NCBI RefSeq assembly: GCF_002563965.1
Contig: NZ_PDJF01000001.1
Location: 1,302,001 to 1,366,000 of the forward strand
DNA length: 64,000 bases
Direction: 5' to 3'
Source: Corynebacterium renale
Lineage (GTDB): Bacteria; Actinomycetota; Actinomycetes; Mycobacteriales; Mycobacteriaceae
Part shown: piece after piece, positions 17,084-25,202 of the stretch
Position numbering within the stretch: position 1 is the first letter of the stretch
Layout: each line of letters opens with the position of its first letter
Notes under the pieces: model-generated
Databases searched by the model: none
Told to the model about the DNA's origin: nothing
The model's input: only the letters and a program-made list of their open reading frames with translations
Program-made: the position numbers and the translations under genes

Positions 17084-18928
17084 GTGGTCAAGATAACAAA
17101 AAGTCCATTTCGGTGCACATCGAGCAGCGTCTTCTCCAGGTTGGCTGTAGTAGTTTCTTTGACAGCACTTGTCATCCTGAATAATCCCATGGCCGTAGCT
17201 CAGAGTAACAAGATCGTTTCTGACGAATTAGATTTATCCGTTGGTGACTATGTCACCGACAGGTCTGAACCGTCGATGTACGATCGGCTACTGGATTACA
17301 GTCAAGCGCATCCCGAGATTGTGAATCAGTATGAACGCCAGATCTCCGATTCGGCGCATACGGTTGAGAAACTCCCTCCTCCAAAAAAATCTTATGTGGA
17401 AGGGGAAATGCGCTCCGATTTATTCTCAATGCCAAGTGGGATTGATTCTACGACTGCCGACAGGTTGGAAATCCAGGAGTCCCGTGAGCCGTCCCGTTTA
17501 AGAACTTCTCGCGCCTCATCGTGCGAAATGATGTGGCCTACGAGATATCAGGTATGTGGCGCAATTCTAGAAGCTTATCGCGCGACAGGTGGTCAACTTT
17601 CTTGGCTAGGACCGCCGAAATCTAATGAGATGACTAACCCCGATGGTATTGGTAAAAGGACCGAATTCTACGGTGGGTCCATTTACTGGCATCCTGACAC
17701 TGGTGCGCATGCGGTCACCCTGGACGGGATGAGGCAATGGGGAACATTGGGATGGGAAGCGGGCCCCTTAGGCTATCCTACGTCCGCGCCTATTCCGCTA
17801 AACTTTCCTGTAAGTCAGATGCAAACATTTCAAGGGGGAGACAACTACAATAATCCGCTGACAGGCGGGGCTGTGTGGGGCGACATCAAACAACGTTACG
17901 ATGAGTTAGGGGGTTCACATCACCCTATTAGGATACCTATTTCTAATGAACTAAAAGAAGGAGAGCGGTATCGATACAACAATTTTTCTAACGGGACAAT
18001 TTCGTGGCGTGATGATCGGCAAACCCGCTTCATGTATTTGGCAACGCAACGTGTGTGGAATGCGTTAGGACGAGAGAGCGGGCGACTCGGTTGGCCTACA
18101 ACAGATGAGTTGCCTTACATTCCTGGTCGGGCTCATCATGTTGATTTTGAGCATGACGCAATGATTCTTTGGGGTGCTGGCATAGGGGCGCGTGAGCTGA
18201 ACGGTGAGCTCGTCAGGTTATGGAACCATTTGGGCGGTATCGAAGGCCTTGGGCTTCCGTTGCTATCAACTTCAGCATTTGGCGATAGCGTATTGCAACG
18301 TTTTGAAAGCGGGGCAGCTTGGGCCACAAATGACGGAATAGCTTACATCAAAAGAGATAGCCGTAGCCCTAAGACAAAGTCGTCGGTATCAGACCACATT
18401 TTGTTCGATGGCCGTGCTACGGAGAACACAATAACCGCTCACGGGCTTCGTTCTAATGGGACAGCCGACATAATTTATTCCGGGAATCAAAATCAAGGTG
18501 ATCCGTATATTGTTAGGAGAGGATATTATGACCAAAATGACGTTCCCGGAGTAGGATTTGGCGCAGATAAGGCGGAATATAAACATGGATTCACGCGATG
18601 GGACATGGCTGAAGCGGCCTTTGGTGCGTCGGCTTCACGTTATTTTATACCCCGAGAAGAAGGCGCCGAAGGCTGGGAAACAGAGATTAAATTTGTCGCC
18701 TGTGTTAGGAATGTGAGTTGTGAAGAATATGCGAAACCAGTGACACTTAGACAAATTTACTTGACAGAAAATAGGGAATGGTTCAAAGGCGTTCCAGGAA
18801 GAAATGGTGAGACTGACACGGCCGAAATAGGGCTTGTAAATGCTTTTTGTAAGCAAGATTCAGAGATAGTAGTGAACATTTGCCCAGCGCGAATGCGAGA
18901 AACGAAGAGGTTTGGATATCTTTTCTAG
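17084..18928 (+). CDS. secreted LGFP-repeat protein with unrecognised C-terminal domain
   Basis: 614 residues. A signal peptide covers about residues 1-39 (basic start, hydrophobic core, cleavage after AVA). Residues about 158-425 hold LGFP-type repeats, each about 50 long, with cores WLGPP, PLGYPTS, RLGWPTTDE and GLGLP and a trailing GxIxW strand. In Corynebacteriales such repeats bind the arabinogalactan-mycolate envelope. Residues about 440-614 are a separate domain that I do not recognise; it has four Cys (VACVRNVSC, AFCKQ, NICPAR), which may form disulfides outside the cell. Codon use is AT-richer than in neighbours and a broken regulator lies upstream, signs of an acquired island. It may be an envelope factor or a toxin-like effector; neither is shown. 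Confidence 0.75.
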   Translation: MVKITKSPFRCTSSSVFSRLAVVVSLTALVILNNPMAVAQSNKIVSDELDLSVGDYVTDRSEPSMYDRLLDYSQAHPEIVNQYERQISDSAHTVEKLPPPKKSYVEGEMRSDLFSMPSGIDSTTADRLEIQESREPSRLRTSRASSCEMMWPTRYQVCGAILEAYRATGGQLSWLGPPKSNEMTNPDGIGKRTEFYGGSIYWHPDTGAHAVTLDGMRQWGTLGWEAGPLGYPTSAPIPLNFPVSQMQTFQGGDNYNNPLTGGAVWGDIKQRYDELGGSHHPIRIPISNELKEGERYRYNNFSNGTISWRDDRQTRFMYLATQRVWNALGRESGRLGWPTTDELPYIPGRAHHVDFEHDAMILWGAGIGARELNGELVRLWNHLGGIEGLGLPLLSTSAFGDSVLQRFESGAAWATNDGIAYIKRDSRSPKTKSSVSDHILFDGRATENTITAHGLRSNGTADIIYSGNQNQGDPYIVRRGYYDQNDVPGVGFGADKAEYKHGFTRWDMAEAAFGASASRYFIPREEGAEGWETEIKFVACVRNVSCEEYAKPVTLRQIYLTENREWFKGVPGRNGETDTAEIGLVNAFCKQDSEIVVNICPARMRETKRFGYLF

Positions 18929-19009
18929 TTTATTATAAGACTGGTGTGAATGCCGTATTTTTAAACTCGACTATTGTTTTTCTTTTATCGGTGAAAAGTA
19001 TAACTAGGT

Positions 19010-19816
19010 GTGCGCGTGCTTGAAAAAGGAAAAGAAGTTGCCGAATGTATCCTAGGTATGAAATCTTTCGAGGAGTTGGAAATTGCCTCTGAAATTCTCA
19101 GCAACCGTGTGAATGAAAGCTGGGAAGCTGGCGACACCTGTTCGAGGTCTTCCCGTTGGAATTTGGATTTAATGAAGAGATATAACCAGGTTGCTTTGAA
19201 GCTATTATCCTCTTCCAGTCATTTGTTGTCTGACAACTTGATTGATCCCGCAATGCATGAATTTGTGGAAAAGCACGCTTTGAATTCTATAACCGAGAAC
19301 ATCAGGGCGGCGGACAATTCAGCACTTGTAAGGTCGAATGGAATTTCAAAACTAGAATTTAAGGAAATAATATTCACTTCCCCTTTGGTTTTGTCGAATA
19401 TTCATTTTGACGATGTAAGTTTCACGCGCTGTACGTTTAAGAGTGACCTGCTCCTCTCGTCAGTCACCTCCTCGAAATGTGTCGAATTTGCTCAGTGTAC
19501 ATTTTCTCACGGGCATCAGATTATTCTGAGATTTTTATGTTTTCCGAAGCCCCTCAATGCTTCTGAATGGAGACCTTCGCTCACCTTTAAAGAATGTTCC
19601 ATTGCGGACATGTGGGTTTTCAAATCTCAGGTATTTTTATTCTTTTCTGATTCAACAATTCATTCTTCGTCTTTAGAACTGAGTGAGGGGTCGGTTGCGC
19701 ACTATGTTAATTGCCGGCTTAGTGATGCGATTGTTCATGATGTGACAAGCGGTTCTGATGGTTCTTCACTCGTTCCCCGAGGTTGGTTCCGTGATGCAGG
19801 CTGGACCTTGGATTAA
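19010..19816 (+). CDS. hypothetical protein with pentapeptide/beta-helix-like middle
   Basis: 268 residues from GTG 19010. No signal peptide or membrane segment, so it is probably cytoplasmic. The first 120 residues look helical; the middle and end hold spaced strands with alternating small and aromatic residues (DVSFTRCTFKSDLLLSSV, VEFAQCTF, LTFKECSI) that recall a degenerate pentapeptide or right-handed beta-helix repeat. I recognise no family. It is AT-rich like the LGFP gene, 81 bases downstream on the same strand, so the two could be one unit: a secreted effector followed by a cytoplasmic partner. That pairing is inference. Confidence 0.6.
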   Translation: MRVLEKGKEVAECILGMKSFEELEIASEILSNRVNESWEAGDTCSRSSRWNLDLMKRYNQVALKLLSSSSHLLSDNLIDPAMHEFVEKHALNSITENIRAADNSALVRSNGISKLEFKEIIFTSPLVLSNIHFDDVSFTRCTFKSDLLLSSVTSSKCVEFAQCTFSHGHQIILRFLCFPKPLNASEWRPSLTFKECSIADMWVFKSQVFLFFSDSTIHSSSLELSEGSVAHYVNCRLSDAIVHDVTSGSDGSSLVPRGWFRDAGWTLD

Positions 19817-20130
19817 GATGTCCTGTTTCTCCCTGACGAATTCCTAAATAAAGAAACGTGTAGTCTGCAGACTAATGTGAGACTTCGGGTCAGTCTCCGT
19901 GCACTTTTTGTTAAGCTCTGGCACTTTGCTTAAGCGGGTACTGGTTTATCAGATTTGAGTACGGTGCAAGCGAAGGGATAAGTAAATCCGGATGTGTTGA
20001 GGGAATATTGGATTTCCGGGAAAGTGCTAGCAAAGTTCTTCGCCTGAACCGCCCCCACTAGTTAGGCTACGAAGCGCAGATTGATTCTAGTGGGTGCGTT
20101 TCAGATTCCTATCCTTTGTTTATACGCGAA
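19817..20130. other. intergenic region between the accessory island and pepN
   Basis: 314 bases without a supported gene. Near the pepN side, CCCACTAG (about 20056-20063) and CTAGTGGG (about 20087-20094) form an inverted repeat with a loop of about 23 bases; it could end pepN transcription on the minus strand. Nothing else stands out. Confidence 0.45.
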
Positions 20131-22710
20131 CTAGTCCGACTTTGCGTCTACTTCGCGTAGGCGCAGGGCGCGGGCTACGCGGTCGCGGTTTTCGGCAATC
20201 AGGCGGCGTAGGCCTCCGGAAAGCTCGCGGGAGAGCAATGCGTCGGCCGAATCCAGCCCTTCCTCGCTCACGTCCCAGTGCGGGTAGAGGCCATTCAGGG
20301 TGCGTACTGCCATCTCGTTGGAGAATCGGTCCCACACGTCTTCGGCGACCTCAAAGTAGAGGCCGGCGAACTTGTCCAGGAAGGTGTGTGGCACGCGGGT
20401 CGGCCAGACGATGCCCTCCATCGTGGAACGCGCCTCCAGGTTGGAGAGGGTGCCTTCCGTGACTTGGTTCCAGGCCACCGCGGTGTGTTCGGTGGTAGGG
20501 ATTGCGGCCTTCGCGCGCAGGGCGGATAGGGCGCCAGTGGAGGAGTGGTCGGTCTCGGCAAGCTTTGCGACGGCCGCGTGTGGGTCGTCGATCGCACCAT
20601 CGGCAATAAGCGCGGTGAGCGCCTGCCACTGCAGGTCCTTGTCTTGGCCATCTGCGACGGAACGCACGAAGTCCAGGGCGTTATCACGCAGTGGCATGTG
20701 CAGCAGGGCCTTAGTGAAGATGAGGCGCGCCTCTTCGGAACCTGTGGTGGCGCCGGAGAGGTAGGCGTCGATAAGCAGTTGAGTGCCCTCGGACTGTGCC
20801 CACTGTGGCGCGCAGTAGGAGCGCAGCGCTTTCGTGCCTTGGGCGAGGACCTGCTCCAGGACGCCAAGTTCAGTCTCTGCGGCGGCGGCTTTGGCCACGA
20901 GCCGGACGTATTCGCGGGCGGGCAGTGTGCCCGAGCGAACGGCCTCCCATGCTGCGGACCAGCAGATAGTGCGTGCCATGGGGTCTTCGACGCGGTGCAG
21001 GTTCTCTAGCATGAAGCGCGCGGAGGCGTCGTCTAAGTGCATGATGCAGTAGGTGAGGTCATCGTCGTTGACCAGGACCATGTCGCCTGCTTCGACGCCG
21101 ACGAGCGCCGGGACCTCGGTGCGTTCCCCGGTGACGTCGGTCTCCGCGGAGAAGGTGCGCACGACCTTCTCGCCACGCAGAGCGTAGACGCCCACGCGGA
21201 CGCGGTGGTCGCGGAGCACGTCGCTCTTCTGGGTAATCGCAAACGAGGAATACGTGCCGTCCGTGACCTCGAAGTCGGGGGCTAGTTCGGAGATTCCCGT
21301 GGTCAAAAGCCACTGGTCCGCCCACTGGGAAAGGTCCCTGCCTGACGACGCTTCCAGCGCCGACACCAGGTCCTCAAAACGAGCGTTGCCCCACAGGTGC
21401 TGCGCAAAGTAGCGGCGTGCCCCGGCGAAGAATTCCTCGCGGCCCACGTAAGCCTGCAGCTGCTTGAGGACGCTTGCGCCCTTTGCGTAGGTGATGCCGT
21501 CGAAGTTTTGCTCCACGGTCTCAATGTCGGAGGCGTCCGTGGACACTGGGTGCGTGGTGGGCAGCTGGTCCTGCTGGTAGGCCCACGCCTTCTCGACATT
21601 GGCAAAGGTGACCCACGCGGTGTTGTACTGGGTGTTCTCGCTTTGTGCCATGGCGGCGGCCCAGGTGGCAAACGATTCGTTGAGCCACAAGTCGTTCCAC
21701 CAATTCATGGTGACCAGGTCGCCGAACCACATGTGCGCCAGTTCGTGGAGGATGGTGTCCGCGCGGCGCTCGTAGCGGTAGTGGGTGGCCTTGGAGCTGA
21801 AGACGTATTCGTCGCGGATGGTTACCGCGCCGGCGTTTTCCATTGCGCCCGCGTTGAATTCTGGGACGAAGATTTGGTCATACTTGCTAAAGGGGTACGC
21901 CACGCCAAAGTGTTCGTGGTAGTAGTCGAAGCCCTGCTTCGTTTCGGTGAAGAGGCGCTGCGCATCCAGGTGCTTCGCGATGGACTCCCGGGTGTAGAGG
22001 CCAAGGGGAACCTCTACGGCTTCCGGTTCGCCTTCCGGGGTTTCCGGGTGGTGGGTCAGCGTGCCGCTCCAGGTGTCGTGGACGCCCACGTAGGGGCCCG
22101 CACACACGGCAACGAGATAAGAAGAAAGCGGGTAATCGATCCTGGAGGTGTGCACGCTATTCGACCCGCGCTGTTCTGTGGTCTGCACGCCGTTTCCGAT
22201 GACAGTCCACCCCTGTGGCGTGGCGATCGTGAAATCATAGGTGGCCTTCAAATTCGGCTGGTCGAAGCACGGGTACATGCGCTTGGCATCCGCGGTTTCG
22301 AATTGGGTGTACAGGTATGTCTTCCCATCGGCGGGGTCGACGAAGCGGTGGAGCCCCTCGCCGGTGCGGGAGTAAATGCCGTCGGCGGAAATTTTCAGCG
22401 TATGTTCGCCGGGGGTCAGGTTGTTCAGGGCGATGCCTTCGTCTTCGACGTAGCAGCATCCCTCGGTGGTGATGGCGTCGGCAGTGATGTCGGTGCCGTC
22501 GAGAAGCACTTCGTGGACGGCTGAGCCGCGGAAGTCGATGAACGTCGAGCCAGTTTTGTGAACTTTCAACAAAATTGACACCGTGGTCGGGAAAATATTC
22601 ACGCTCGGGTCCTCGGCGCGCGACAAATCTAGTGAGACGTCATAGTGCTGGACCGAAAGCAGAGAAGCCCTGTGCGCAGCCTCTTCGCGGGTGAGGTTAA
22701 TGGAGCTCAT
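20131..22710 (-). CDS. pepN: aminopeptidase N (M1 zinc metallopeptidase)
   Basis: 859 residues, the usual length of actinobacterial PepN. The exopeptidase motif GAMENAG and the zinc site HELAHMWFGDLV, with the third ligand Glu in LWLNESFATW, are intact in the first half. The second half is the helical ERAP1-like C-terminal domain. It removes N-terminal residues from peptides in the cytoplasm, downstream of proteases such as Clp. A strong AAGGAGGAG lies just before the ATG. It is divergent from the DsbA-family gene; the order matches mycobacteria (Rv2467, Rv2466c, from memory). Confidence 0.95.
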   Translation of the reverse strand: MSSINLTREEAAHRASLLSVQHYDVSLDLSRAEDPSVNIFPTTVSILLKVHKTGSTFIDFRGSAVHEVLLDGTDITADAITTEGCCYVEDEGIALNNLTPGEHTLKISADGIYSRTGEGLHRFVDPADGKTYLYTQFETADAKRMYPCFDQPNLKATYDFTIATPQGWTVIGNGVQTTEQRGSNSVHTSRIDYPLSSYLVAVCAGPYVGVHDTWSGTLTHHPETPEGEPEAVEVPLGLYTRESIAKHLDAQRLFTETKQGFDYYHEHFGVAYPFSKYDQIFVPEFNAGAMENAGAVTIRDEYVFSSKATHYRYERRADTILHELAHMWFGDLVTMNWWNDLWLNESFATWAAAMAQSENTQYNTAWVTFANVEKAWAYQQDQLPTTHPVSTDASDIETVEQNFDGITYAKGASVLKQLQAYVGREEFFAGARRYFAQHLWGNARFEDLVSALEASSGRDLSQWADQWLLTTGISELAPDFEVTDGTYSSFAITQKSDVLRDHRVRVGVYALRGEKVVRTFSAETDVTGERTEVPALVGVEAGDMVLVNDDDLTYCIMHLDDASARFMLENLHRVEDPMARTICWSAAWEAVRSGTLPAREYVRLVAKAAAAETELGVLEQVLAQGTKALRSYCAPQWAQSEGTQLLIDAYLSGATTGSEEARLIFTKALLHMPLRDNALDFVRSVADGQDKDLQWQALTALIADGAIDDPHAAVAKLAETDHSSTGALSALRAKAAIPTTEHTAVAWNQVTEGTLSNLEARSTMEGIVWPTRVPHTFLDKFAGLYFEVAEDVWDRFSNEMAVRTLNGLYPHWDVSEEGLDSADALLSRELSGGLRRLIAENRDRVARALRLREVDAKSD

Positions 22711-22727
22711 ACTCCTCCTTAAAGGAT

Positions 22728-22749
22728 AGGTGTATTAGAAGTAATACCT
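22728..22749. promoter_or_regulatory. imperfect inverted repeat in the pepN/DsbA divergent region
   Basis: AGGTGTATTA (22728-22737) and AGTAATACCT (22739-22748) form a near palindrome with one offset base, centrally placed between the two divergent genes. It could be an operator; no regulator is proposed. Confidence 0.35.
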
Positions 22750-22811
22750 TCCACCATAGAACTCGGTAGGGTAGGCGCGTAAAGAACAGGCCCACAATTT
22801 TAGGAGAAACT

Positions 22812-23426
22812 ATGGCTACCCCCGTCACTTTCTGGTTCGACGTTTCCTGCCCCTTCTGCTGGCAGACATCCCGCTGGATTAAAGAGGTAGAAAAGGTCCG
22901 CGATATCACCGTCAACTGGGTCCCGATGTCCCTGTCCGTGCTCAACGAAGGCCGCGACTTGGATCCTGGTTACATGGAGATGATGAAGGCCAACTGGGGC
23001 CCTGCACGCGTCTTCGCCGCCGTGAAAGACCAGGAACCGGAGAAGATCGACGAGCTCTACACCGCGATGGGCACCATCGTGCACCCAGGCGGCGAGTCCG
23101 GCAAGAAGGATTTCGGTGCTTACGACGACGTCATCGCCCGCGCCCTGGAGGAAGTAGGCCTAGATGCTTCCTACGCTGACTACGCAAACACCGACGAACA
23201 CGATGATCGCCTGCGTGCCTACCACCAGGGTGCGATGGATGCCGTCGGTGATGAAGTGGGCACGCCCGTCGTGAAGCTTGGCGACGTCGCCTTCTTCGGG
23301 CCTGTCATTACCCGTGTGCCTGAAGGTGAAGAAGCTGGAGAAATCTTTGACGCCGCAGTGAAGCTCTCCGAGTACCCTTACTTCTTCGAGCTCAAGCGCA
23401 CCCGCACCGAAAACCCACAGTTCTAA
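22812..23426 (+). CDS. DsbA-family protein, mycothiol-dependent nitroreductase type (Rv2466c-like)
   Basis: 204 residues, cytoplasmic (no signal peptide). The thioredoxin-fold active site CPFC lies at about residues 14-17 in FDVSCPFCWQTSRWI. The pattern VRDITVNWVPMSLSVLNEGR and the C-terminal AFFGPVITRVPEGEEAG...FFELKRTRTE closely follow M. tuberculosis Rv2466c as I remember it, where the motif is CPWC. That protein uses mycothiol as reductant and is part of the oxidative stress response. AGGAGAAAC precedes the ATG. It is divergent from pepN. Confidence 0.9.
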   Translation: MATPVTFWFDVSCPFCWQTSRWIKEVEKVRDITVNWVPMSLSVLNEGRDLDPGYMEMMKANWGPARVFAAVKDQEPEKIDELYTAMGTIVHPGGESGKKDFGAYDDVIARALEEVGLDASYADYANTDEHDDRLRAYHQGAMDAVGDEVGTPVVKLGDVAFFGPVITRVPEGEEAGEIFDAAVKLSEYPYFFELKRTRTENPQF

Positions 23427-23523
23427 AACCCTATCGTTCAGGTTCCCGCTGCACCGGGGGCACCCGCCGGCTAGACTGGTCCACTGACGTACCAGTTTTT
23501 AATTTGCATTGAAGGTGGAGACC

Positions 23524-24006
23524 ATGCGCGTGTACCTCGGAGCCGATCACGCAGGCTTTGAAGCGAAGAACCTGATCAAAGAACACCTAACCAAGAACGG
23601 GCACCAGGCAATTGACTGCGGTGCCCATGTCTACGACGCGCAGGACGATTACCCCGCATTCTGCATCGAGGCGGCGCAGTGCACCGTCAACGATCCTGGT
23701 TCCCTGGGCATCGTCCTCGGTGGTTCCGGCAACGGTGAACAGATTGCAGCTAACAAGGTGGAGGGCGCCCGCTGCGCGCTCGCGTGGAACGAGGCCACCG
23801 CGCGCCTTGCCCGTGAGCACAACAACGCCCAGCTGATCGGTATTGGTGCCCGCCAGCACTCTGAGGAAGAAATCCTGGCGATTGTGGACGCATTCTTGGA
23901 TCAGGAATGGTCGAAGGAACCACGCCACCAGCGTCGCATCGACATCCTCGCTGATTACGAGCGCACCGGCATCGCCCCGACCGTCCCAGAAGCACCTGAG
24001 GCTTAA
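23524..24006 (+). CDS. rpiB: ribose-5-phosphate isomerase B
   Basis: 160 residues from ATG 23524, preceded by AAGGTGGAGACC. The start MRVYLGADHAGFEAK contains the conserved Asp-His of the RpiB/LacA/LacB family. The loop IVLGGSGNGEQIAANK has the Ser/Gly pattern of the actinobacterial enzymes, where Glu rather than Cys is the catalytic base; Glu follows GSGNG here. It interconverts ribose-5-phosphate and ribulose-5-phosphate in the pentose phosphate pathway. Order pepN, DsbA protein, rpiB matches mycobacteria. A strong terminator follows. Confidence 0.94.
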   Translation: MRVYLGADHAGFEAKNLIKEHLTKNGHQAIDCGAHVYDAQDDYPAFCIEAAQCTVNDPGSLGIVLGGSGNGEQIAANKVEGARCALAWNEATARLAREHNNAQLIGIGARQHSEEEILAIVDAFLDQEWSKEPRHQRRIDILADYERTGIAPTVPEAPEA

Positions 24007-24032
24007 GCGCAGCCTTTGGGGGCGCAGAATGT

Positions 24033-24067
24033 AGCCCGGTACATCGCGGTGATGTACCGGGCTTTTG
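24033..24067 (+). terminator. rho-independent terminator of rpiB
   Basis: Perfect 13-bp stem AGCCCGGTACATC / GATGTACCGGGCT with a five-base loop, then TTTT. The near palindrome could also serve the minus-strand gene that ends at 24088. Confidence 0.88.
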
Positions 24068-24087
24068 GGTGCCGGGGGTCTTAGGGG

Positions 24088-24930
24088 CTAGAAGTCGAAG
24101 TCGAAATCGAAGGCGTTACCGAAGTCTCCGCCACCGAAATCGCCGAATCCATCAAAGCCGCCGTCTTCCATGCCGCCCATGTCTCCGGCATCGCCGGCGC
24201 CGCCGTCGAAACCCTCACCGCCATCGAAGCCTTCCGCGCCTTCGCCACCGGCAGCTTCGAGGCCATCTTGGTAACCATTGCCGTAGCCGGATGCGAAAGC
24301 GTCACCGGAGTAGCCGACACCAGACATGCCGGCGAAGAGGCTAGAGAACATCATGACCGACCCCGCGGTCCACACGCCTGTCGCCAGGGCAGGGGCCCAC
24401 CATGGGGTGGAGTACCAACCAGCAGGAACCGGGCGACCAGCCACGCGTCCGCCCGGGTAGTAGTTTGGAGTTTCATCCGACGCTACTGGGGAAGCGGTAA
24501 TGGTTTCTCCATTTTGCTCAATCGTGCGGGTCTCGGTGACCTTGCCGGCTGCGCGCTGACCTTCCAACGGGGGAAGCTCCGGGCCGGCAGGCATGCCCAT
24601 GATTTCGCGGGCAGCGTTGACGTAGTGCAGGCCCTCGAGTGCAGATTCACGCGCCAACCGAACTTGCTTCACAGTTTGTGCGGTGCTCATTGCAGACGAC
24701 GCGGCGTTGTAACGCTCGGAGGCGTCGGCAAGCGCCTGTGTGGACGCCGCATCTGTGCCCGACATGGTGAGCACGTTGTGGCCGAGGCGTTCAATCCAGC
24801 GGCGTGCGTCCGCCTGAGCGTCGGCGAGGGCTTCAGCTTCCTTGCGTTTTGAATTTCCGCCACCGCCTTGCATGCGGTTGACGCCAAAGACTACTAAGCC
24901 GATGAACACAAGTATGAGCAAGACTGTCAT
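24088..24930 (-). CDS. membrane-anchored hypothetical protein with Gly/Asp/Phe-rich tail
   Basis: 280 residues from ATG 24930 (MTVLLILVFIGLVVFG); a start at 24960 would add a basic decapeptide. One N-terminal transmembrane segment is followed by a charged helical stretch (about residues 25-110). A second hydrophobic stretch lies near residues 178-205 (WWAPALATGVWTAGSVMMF). The C-terminal 80 residues are low complexity: repeated GG, EGFDGGEGF, and a final run of alternating Asp and Phe. I recall similar corynebacterial proteins listed only as hypothetical or DUF1542-like. The function is unknown. The tail may be disordered and prone to self-association. Confidence 0.72.
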   Translation of the reverse strand: MTVLLILVFIGLVVFGVNRMQGGGGNSKRKEAEALADAQADARRWIERLGHNVLTMSGTDAASTQALADASERYNAASSAMSTAQTVKQVRLARESALEGLHYVNAAREIMGMPAGPELPPLEGQRAAGKVTETRTIEQNGETITASPVASDETPNYYPGGRVAGRPVPAGWYSTPWWAPALATGVWTAGSVMMFSSLFAGMSGVGYSGDAFASGYGNGYQDGLEAAGGEGAEGFDGGEGFDGGAGDAGDMGGMEDGGFDGFGDFGGGDFGNAFDFDFDF

Positions 24931-25071
24931 TGTTATGCACTTTCTATGCGGGGCTTTCACTACTTATATGTATTCAACGGTGGTGGGCAGTGAAAAGTTC
25001 CCGCCAGGCCTGGCTGTTTGCCTTATCGACGTCCCTTCGGCTACAGTATCCGGGTACGCGAAAGCGGTTGT

Positions 25072-25146
25072 GGGAATGTCGTATAGTGGCTAATACCTCA
25101 GCCTTCCAAGCTGAAGACGCGGGTTCGATTCCCGTCATTCCCTCCA
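25072..25146 (+). tRNA. tRNA-Gly (anticodon TCC)
   Basis: The acceptor stem pairs GGGAATG (25072-25078) with CATTCCC (25136-25142). The anticodon arm CTCAGCCTTCCAAGCTGAAG shows TCC, and the T arm GGGTTCGATTCCC is standard. The discriminator base is T and CCA is encoded (25144-25146). Reads glycine GGA/GGG codons. Confidence 0.96.
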
Positions 25147-25150
25147 AAGA

Positions 25151-25191
25151 AATACCGGGCCTTCTCATGTGGGAAGGCCCGGTATTTTTCT
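25151..25191 (+). terminator. terminator after tRNA-Gly, probably bidirectional
   Basis: Perfect 14-bp stem AATACCGGGCCTTC / GAAGGCCCGGTATT with an eight-base loop, then TTTC. On the minus strand A-rich sequence becomes a T-run (TTTCTTT), so it can also end the ABC exporter operon that stops at 25203. Confidence 0.88.
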
Positions 25192-25202
25192 TCGTTTAAT
25201 CC

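Noticed and set aside
21397..22524. 375-codon open frame on the plus strand inside pepN
   Set aside because: Antisense to an intact M1 peptidase; open only because of GC-rich third positions, and its product shows no family motif.
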